Of a stretch of DNA of 64,000 bases, positions 57,588 through 64,000 are shown one piece after another. The stretch comes from Mesostigma viride (taxonomy: Eukaryota > Streptophyta > Mesostigmatophyceae > Mesostigmatales > Mesostigmataceae): NCBI GenBank assembly GCA_009746045.1, contig RPFO01000079.1, positions 4,364,271-4,428,270 on the forward strand. The letters run 5' to 3'. Under the pieces are notes generated by a model. That model saw only the letters and a list, made by a program, of their open reading frames with translations, did no database searches and had not been told where the DNA came from. The position numbers and the translations under genes were made by a program. The first letter of the stretch is position 1. Each line of letters opens with the position of its first letter.

Positions 57588-58532
57588 ATATATTTCATAT
57601 GAAAGGTATACCTTTGTATCATATATGAATATTTCTTATTGCACCCACAGAACCGCTGCCGCGCCTGCTCGACGGGATGGAAGTCCCGTTCCGCGATCGC
57701 TTCAAACTGTTGGGGAGCATGCTCCCTGACACCGCCGACGATGTGGACATCCGCATCGGCCTGGCCTGGCTCCGTTGGCTCAACACCTACTGGCACTCGA
57801 AGGGCCTGGGCGAGCACCGCAAGCGCATGCGCATGCTCTTCAAGGTCCTCGTCCTCACGGTGCTCACGTATGGCGCCGAGGCGTGGACAAACACACCCAC
57901 ACTGGCAGCTAAGCTCGACGGCGCGGTTTACAGGATGCTCCGACAGGTCCTGAACGTAGGGTTTTCCAAGCGCAGGTCATTAGAGTCTTTGTATCATCAG
58001 GGTATATGCCTCGTATTTCGGACGAGATTAGGCAGCGTAGGATAGCATTTGTAGGACACCTTGCTCGCACCAGCTAGCCAGGTCGACACCGCCCTTGGTC
58101 TGGCCGGCCCCCAGCGGCTTGGCCAGCCAGGGCGGCATATTCTGACCTGGCCTGGCCCCAAGGACATTCCAAAAAGCTGGGTAGGAAACATGCCATGAAC
58201 TATGTACACCCAGATGTTGCTGGCCGACCTAGTGCTCCCAGCCCAGTTTGAACACCGCATCCACTCTCTCTCCCTTCTTTGGACTGCCATGCAGAACAAG
58301 GCGCGGTGGCAGAAGATTGTCAAGGCTCACACGCCAGCCCCTGTGGGCAAGCCACCTCCCCCCAATTAAGAGGAGGAGGCGTTTTGATGAGTAGTGTAGT
58401 TAGGATTTTCTAGACTAGATAGCTTAGAGTTAGGTTAGTTCGATTACGCGGCTTCCTCCACTCCATCCATCCATCAAGAATATGTGCTACATGATCCCCC
58501 AACGGAGGCATGTTATAATTCAATTTCAATTT
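57588..58532 (+). mobile_element. Plus-strand LINE fragment with RT C-terminus
   Basis: Target-site duplications AACTTGCCGGA lie at 57577-57587 and 58533-58543. The first ~66 bases are filler with a copied stretch of nearby target sequence. Then come the RT C-terminal end (57654 to about 58375), a 3' region shared with the minus-strand copy, the hairpin around CCCAACGG, and an AATTTC tail. Confidence 0.85.
57654..58375 (+). pseudogene. LINE reverse-transcriptase C-terminal fragment, frameshifted
   Basis: Open for about 120 codons: PLPRLLDGMEVPF, RFKLLGSMLPDTADDVDIRI, GLGEHRKRM and VLTVLTYGAEAWTNTP. It breaks near 58000 (an extra CA at LESLYHQG) and again near 58070. Later pieces (KARWQKIVKAHTPAPVGK) reach a TAA at about 58367. 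The same subfamily as the inverted copy at 55.6-57.0 kb. Confidence 0.8.
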
Positions 58533-58621
58533 AACTTGCCGGATCATCTATCGTCAGTGTCCGATTGCTGCTGTGGCATGCCTAGCTCTGGGCTCTGGCA
58601 TGAAGGAGAAAGGGGGTCTCT

Positions 58622-59565
58622 GTGTCACGTCCGTGATCGATCATTTACGTCCGTGCACTCGAGAAACGGCTGTTCACCGAATCATTTACGTCCGGTTCAG
58701 TTCCCTTGGTTTGGTTCCGCGGTAGCCCTTTGGCTTGGATTTGTTCAAGTCTGGGTACCGGCCGGTGTGAAGCGCCGCCACGCCGGATGCTGGTACCCAA
58801 CTCAACGACGCTTGTGGCTGATAGAATATTTACTTTTGTAGTAATATGTTCAGTCTATACCGTTGGTAGTAGATATCGCCTACGTCCTATTTAGCTCATA
58901 TCGGACGGCACAGTCATTATGTCATCATGATGACTGATCGAGCGTCGCGTGTAATCATTATTGTATTGCTGCCGTGCAGACTGATTTGATTGACGATGCG
59001 CACATGCGTCGCCCATAGCCTGAGCGCGCCAAAGCCTGAAATGTGTTGTGACAAGCAGGCAGATACGCTGGCAGCACATACGATTTGCTGTATTTCTGGG
59101 AAATGCGCACATAGTTTGGTGCGCACGTAGCCAGGTTTGACAGCTAGTGCTATGGCGCGGTGGCCTAGACTTAATTTGCTCAGTTGGCCAAGAGTTTGCT
59201 CACTTGACAGCCAGTATTCCAACTTATTGTGAAATCAATGGAATAATATCACTTACCTCCCCCCAAGTGTTCCCCAAAGTAAAGTGTCGCCCCCCCCCCC
59301 CCCCCCGCCCGGCCCCCCCGCTGCCTCCCCCTAGCCAGGTATGGTTTAGCCACTTGTGCACGAAGCTTTAATTGACATGTAGTTTCCACAGAAAAACGAT
59401 GCAAATTATTGTAGTCATGACATGCACCATAATCATTATAACTCGTTAAGACGGCAGTTCCACTAAAAATCATGACAGCAGCTCCACTACGTTACTTCTT
59501 AGTTGTTACAATGCCAATGTCACCATCTAACAAAGAACCCCCATGAGATGAAGCCCAACAATTAA
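58622..59565. other. Repeat-bordered intergenic stretch
   Basis: The first ~200 bases resemble the start of the 1-kb direct repeat (CACGTCCGTGATC, then GCCGGATGCTGGTACCCA). A 20-base C run lies near 59287-59307. No gene recognised. Confidence 0.4.
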
Positions 59566-61125
<1,560 letters not shown>

Positions 61126-61147
61126 TCTCTTACGCCAAGTAAGCCGA

Positions 61148-61345
61148 ATGGCAAGTTGAGTTGAGTTGAGTTGATTTTATTCCCGCGCCGGCGTACCGAT
61201 AGGGTTATTAATGGATCCAACGGTTGGCCTTATGGGATGGCAAACAAGGTGATGAGAGCGGTGAGATACAAGGTGAGAGCGGTGAGAATGGCAAGTAGGA
61301 GGTTGAGTTGAGTTGAGTTTATTCCCTCGCCGGTGGTCCGACAGG
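61148..61345. repeat. Direct repeat of a GTTGA-run segment
   Basis: TTGAGTTGAGTTGA-TTTATTCCC followed by GCCGG and a GGGTTATTAAT piece occurs at about 61155-61210 and again at about 61301-61353. The GTTGA runs look like reversed tails of retroposed sequences. Confidence 0.6.
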
Positions 61346-61356
61346 GTTATTAATCA

Positions 61357-61655
61357 GGCGGAGCCAATTTTCGGAAGAACCGTTAGGTTCGCCAGAATTG
61401 GCGAAGCTTATAAGGCCGGCCGTACAAGTGAGAAAACGTAGGAATAGGGGATGAAAATCCGTCAATCCATCCATACATCCATACAACAATGACGCAGTCC
61501 AAATGCAACCAACCATAACGCAGTCCAAATGCAACCAACCAAAAATATGTTGCACGCTGCGGCCTCTCAAAAATGGCCACAACAACATCCACCGAATATG
61601 TCCCGGCGAATTTGCAAGCATGCATGGTGAGGCTCTTCCGAAAATTGGCTCCGCC
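61357..61655. mobile_element. 299-bp element with perfect 22-bp terminal inverted repeats
   Basis: The left arm at 61357-61378 starts GGCGGAGCCAATTTTCGG. The right arm at 61634-61655 is its exact reverse complement over 22 bases. Inside is a 28-bp tandem duplication (ACGCAGTCCAAATGCAACCA, about 61493-61545). No transposase; no clear target-site duplication. It is MITE-like in size and form. Confidence 0.6.
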
Positions 61656-62494
61656 GTAGAGTTTCAACGGGCAAGTTGCAAACAGTCAAACACGCACGTT
61701 ACTTGATAGGTATGAGTGGATCCATTATAGGCTGGTCCGACCGTATGGGGGTGGCAAACAGGTGAGAAACTGAAGGTGGGCCCGGGGTCTGATCTCAAGG
61801 TTAAGTAGCCCAATCGATAGATCATCTCGGCGAGGGCAGTCAGGATCTGCCATTACAAAGCCAAACCATGGTCCAAAAATGGAAGATAGGGGTTGAAAAT
61901 GGTCGGAATCTGATGATACATTTTGGGCCAAAAATTAATTAATTCGCCAAAAGGTACCTTACTGCTACGGTGGTCCGGTTTGTCGCCAAATAGCGTCATA
62001 ATTATGCTGTTTAAAGGCGAAAAAAGATTGAGAACCACTTGGACACCTGGGCATAGGGCACCTGGCGGCTGGTGACGGGGACTGGTATAGGTCCATTGTA
62101 TGTCCTACACCTGTCACGTCGCCAATAAGCGGACACTCGTGGGCACCGAACACATCATTACTTGCACGGGAGGCACATAAAAGCAGACACCCGCGCTGTC
62201 ACGATGTAGAAGCTCACTCTTCTCGGCAGCTGATTATTGATTCACGGAAAAATCCACCGTTAGTTAATTTATGCATATTAATTCATAATGTGACGTACAC
62301 ACTACATGCTACGTAGCGTTCTGCGATACCGTGTTACCTTTGCGACATTCATTGATTAGTGCAAGGCCCTTAATTAGACAACGTCCATTGACTGCCCGAA
62401 AAAAAAATGCAAACCCTTCCAAGGTCAACATGCACCTGGGTTTTGGAGAATTGGTACCGACGTTAATGCCTAATTTGGGATAACGCCGAGTGGC
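61656..62494. other. Upstream flank of the TMEM260-like gene
   Basis: Should contain the promoter. No named element can be fixed, and small open frames lack motifs. Confidence 0.4.
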
Positions 62495-62560
62495 TTGACA
62501 TTAATACACGACACCACCTGGTTCGTATTTTCCACACTGTGCGCCCCTTACGTGCACATC

Positions 62561-64000
62561 ATGGCTCTCGGAAGCCAGGCACTTTTTCACCGGCTTGCAT
62601 GGGCTGCAGGCGTGTTTGTCATAACTTTGGCGATTTACCTACCGACGGTCTTCCCTACGGCTTCAGGCGGAGATGCCACCGAGCTGGCAACAGCTGCCTG
62701 CCAACTGGGCGTGGCACACCCGCCAGGCAAGTCCCTGTCCAAATGCCACGCAAATGCCGATGCCACGCATCGAAATGCTTGCGTGAATTCCAGAAGATAA
62801 ATATCAATTTCTTTTCCTCTGCTGGGGACTCGTCTTTCCCGGGTTCGCTTTCCCACATTTCGAAATGCATGCAATGCCCTTACCTCATCTCGCCCTGCGG
62901 TGGTGAATGTTCGTTGCCATACACCTGATCGAGATACCATGACGCCTTGGCCCACCTTGGCTCGTTCAACCCGCCCGCCACCCTGGCACCAACCCGCAGG
63001 TTACCCCCTGTTCACGATGCTGGGACACCTTGCGTACCGGCTGCTACCATACGGTGACTGCGCCTACCGCGTGAACGTGATGTCGACGGTCGTCTCGTCA
63101 CTGACCGCGTCCGTCATTTTCCTGTGCGTCTACCAATGGTGAGTGGCGCCATGCTCCCGTGCATACAACAACGGTGAGTGTTCCGTGTGTGTGCCGTCCC
63201 AGCCACTGTCCTGACGTGTGCAAGGCAGCTCACTGGGGCACCTGGCTCGGCCTGCCTATGGTAACCTTCCGTAGTTACCAGCCCACCGGCCGGGCTAAAA
63301 TATCGATGCGACAACCGGCGCAGGCCTGAAATCTGGAGGATCTGTACCATGGTAGTTCGAGCCTGCTGTAGTTTTATCCGCGTTTTCGAGTCATTTCCGA
63401 TGATGCAGATGAATGAAGTTGGTAATACGTCTGCCTGCCCATCGGGCCGCCGGACAGGCCGCCTGCTTACCTGCATCCCTGCCTATTTCCCTATCCTTGA
63501 TTTTCCATTCGATTTCCCTGTCTTCTTATCCTTCGATTTCCACTGCTGCTTCCCCGTTTTCTTATCCTCAATTCCTCTGGTGCGGAAAGGGTGACGGTTG
63601 ACGGCACTACCCCATCCCATGTTGTTGATGGCTGGAAAGCATTCCCAAGCATTTGCTGCGTGGCGTCCCAGCGGAAGGCACGTGAGCATCAGTCACCGAT
63701 CCCTGGCCAAATCTGTGTATGTATACGAATTCATGAAACTACCAGCCATACTACACACACACACACACACACACACACACGACCGGCCCGCCCGCCCGTC
63801 CGCCCACCCACCCACCTACCCACCTACCTTGTCCCTATTAATACCTTTGCTTAATACATGTTTTTATTCTACATTCGCATACCTTTATTCTGGTCTCCAT
63901 CACCCACGATGACAGGACCTCCATGGAGGCGGCGTCCATCCTCGCGGCCGGCCTCTTCTCCTTTGCACCCCTCGTGTGGACATATGCGGTCCAAGCAGAG
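62561..64000 (+). CDS. TMEM260/DUF2723 membrane protein, 5' part (runs off the window)
   Basis: Exons: 62561-62726, 63000-63138, 63916 to beyond 64000; phases 1 and 2 agree. An in-frame ATG at 62495 is an alternative start. The first residues form a membrane segment (LAWAAGVFVITLAIYLPTVF). The lumenal-loop motif ASGGDATELATAACQLG then HPPGYPLFTMLGHLAYRLLP, diagnostic for the family, is rebuilt exactly across the first junction. Exon 3 gives TSMEAASILAAGLFSFAPLV then WTYAVQAE, with the conserved W-x3-VQAE. TMEM260 in animals is an ER O-mannosyltransferase of the GT-C type; the algal role is inferred. Intron 1 has a GC donor (CCAG|GCAAGT). Intron 2 holds a minus-strand copy of the dispersed repeat and a (CA)n run. 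Confidence 0.9.
63300..63425 (-). repeat. ~290-bp dispersed repeat, 3' fragment in TMEM260-like intron 2
   Basis: In reverse complement it reads ACTCGAAAACGCGGATAAAA, CAGGCTCGAACTACCATGG, TTTCAGGCCTGCGCCGGTTG. It follows the dispersed repeat over about 125 bp with roughly one mismatch in six to eight bases. Confidence 0.75.
63753..63780. repeat. (CA)n microsatellite
   Basis: About 14 CA units in intron 2 of the TMEM260-like gene. Confidence 0.95.

Larger units (their letters stand above)
55023..58621 (+). mobile_element. ORF1-only retroelement shattered by nested insertions
   Basis: The plus-strand ORF1 end (about 55023-55428) is followed by a minus-strand LINE (55435-57099). The ORF1 element's 3' region then resumes (57112 onwards, GCCCTAGCTTGAATC). 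It includes a 138-bp tandem duplication (57063-57200 and 57201-57307), a SINE fragment (57309-57395) and a plus-strand LINE (57588-58532). The 3' region resumes again at 58544 (ATCATCTATCG ... CATGAAGGAG). It breaks off at about 58621 before the usual hairpin. Confidence 0.8.

Overview
The window is nuclear DNA from a photosynthetic eukaryote of the green lineage. It carries spliced genes with GT-AG (and apparently two GC-AG) introns, a nuclear gene for the chloroplast NDH subunit NdhM, a DWARF27-type carotenoid isomerase, seipin, and many non-LTR retrotransposons. Most chlorophytes have lost the plastid NDH complex. NdhM therefore points to a streptophyte alga or one of the few NDH-retaining prasinophyte-type lineages. 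The species cannot be settled from this sequence alone.

Six host genes can be modelled with consistent splice phases. They are a C2-domain protein (20665-27244, minus), a DCC/DUF393 thiol-disulfide oxidoreductase-like protein (29107-31281, plus), seipin (33970-41890, minus, 6 exons), a D27-like isomerase (46906-52330, minus, 6 exons), NdhM (53150-53785, plus, one exon), and the 5' part of a TMEM260/DUF2723 protein that runs off the right edge (62561-64000, plus). D27-like and NdhM are head-to-head and both are expected in the plastid. A seventh, uncertain minus-strand gene may lie at 59566-61125, ending in a Gly/Met repeat.

The left third (1-20 kb), 31.5-33 kb, 44-45.7 kb and 55-58.6 kb are dominated by retroelements. 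Two kinds of non-LTR unit recur: a LINE with a reverse transcriptase ORF, and a separate unit that carries only an ORF1-type RNA-binding-like protein. Members of both end in the same small hairpins followed by AATT/TTAA-type tails. Matching 7-13 bp target-site duplications define several copies exactly. They show that the ORF1-only unit moves as an independent element; one copy sits precisely at the stop codon of a LINE RT gene. A Copia-type element (gag, integrase, RT, RNase H) without visible LTRs is nested in a full-length ORF1-only element.

The introns and flanks hold many minisatellites, a dispersed ~290-bp repeat found in introns of three genes, a tRNA-like SINE fragment, a terminal-inverted-repeat element and a 1-kb direct repeat pair. 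Remaining intergenic stretches show no gene I can support.
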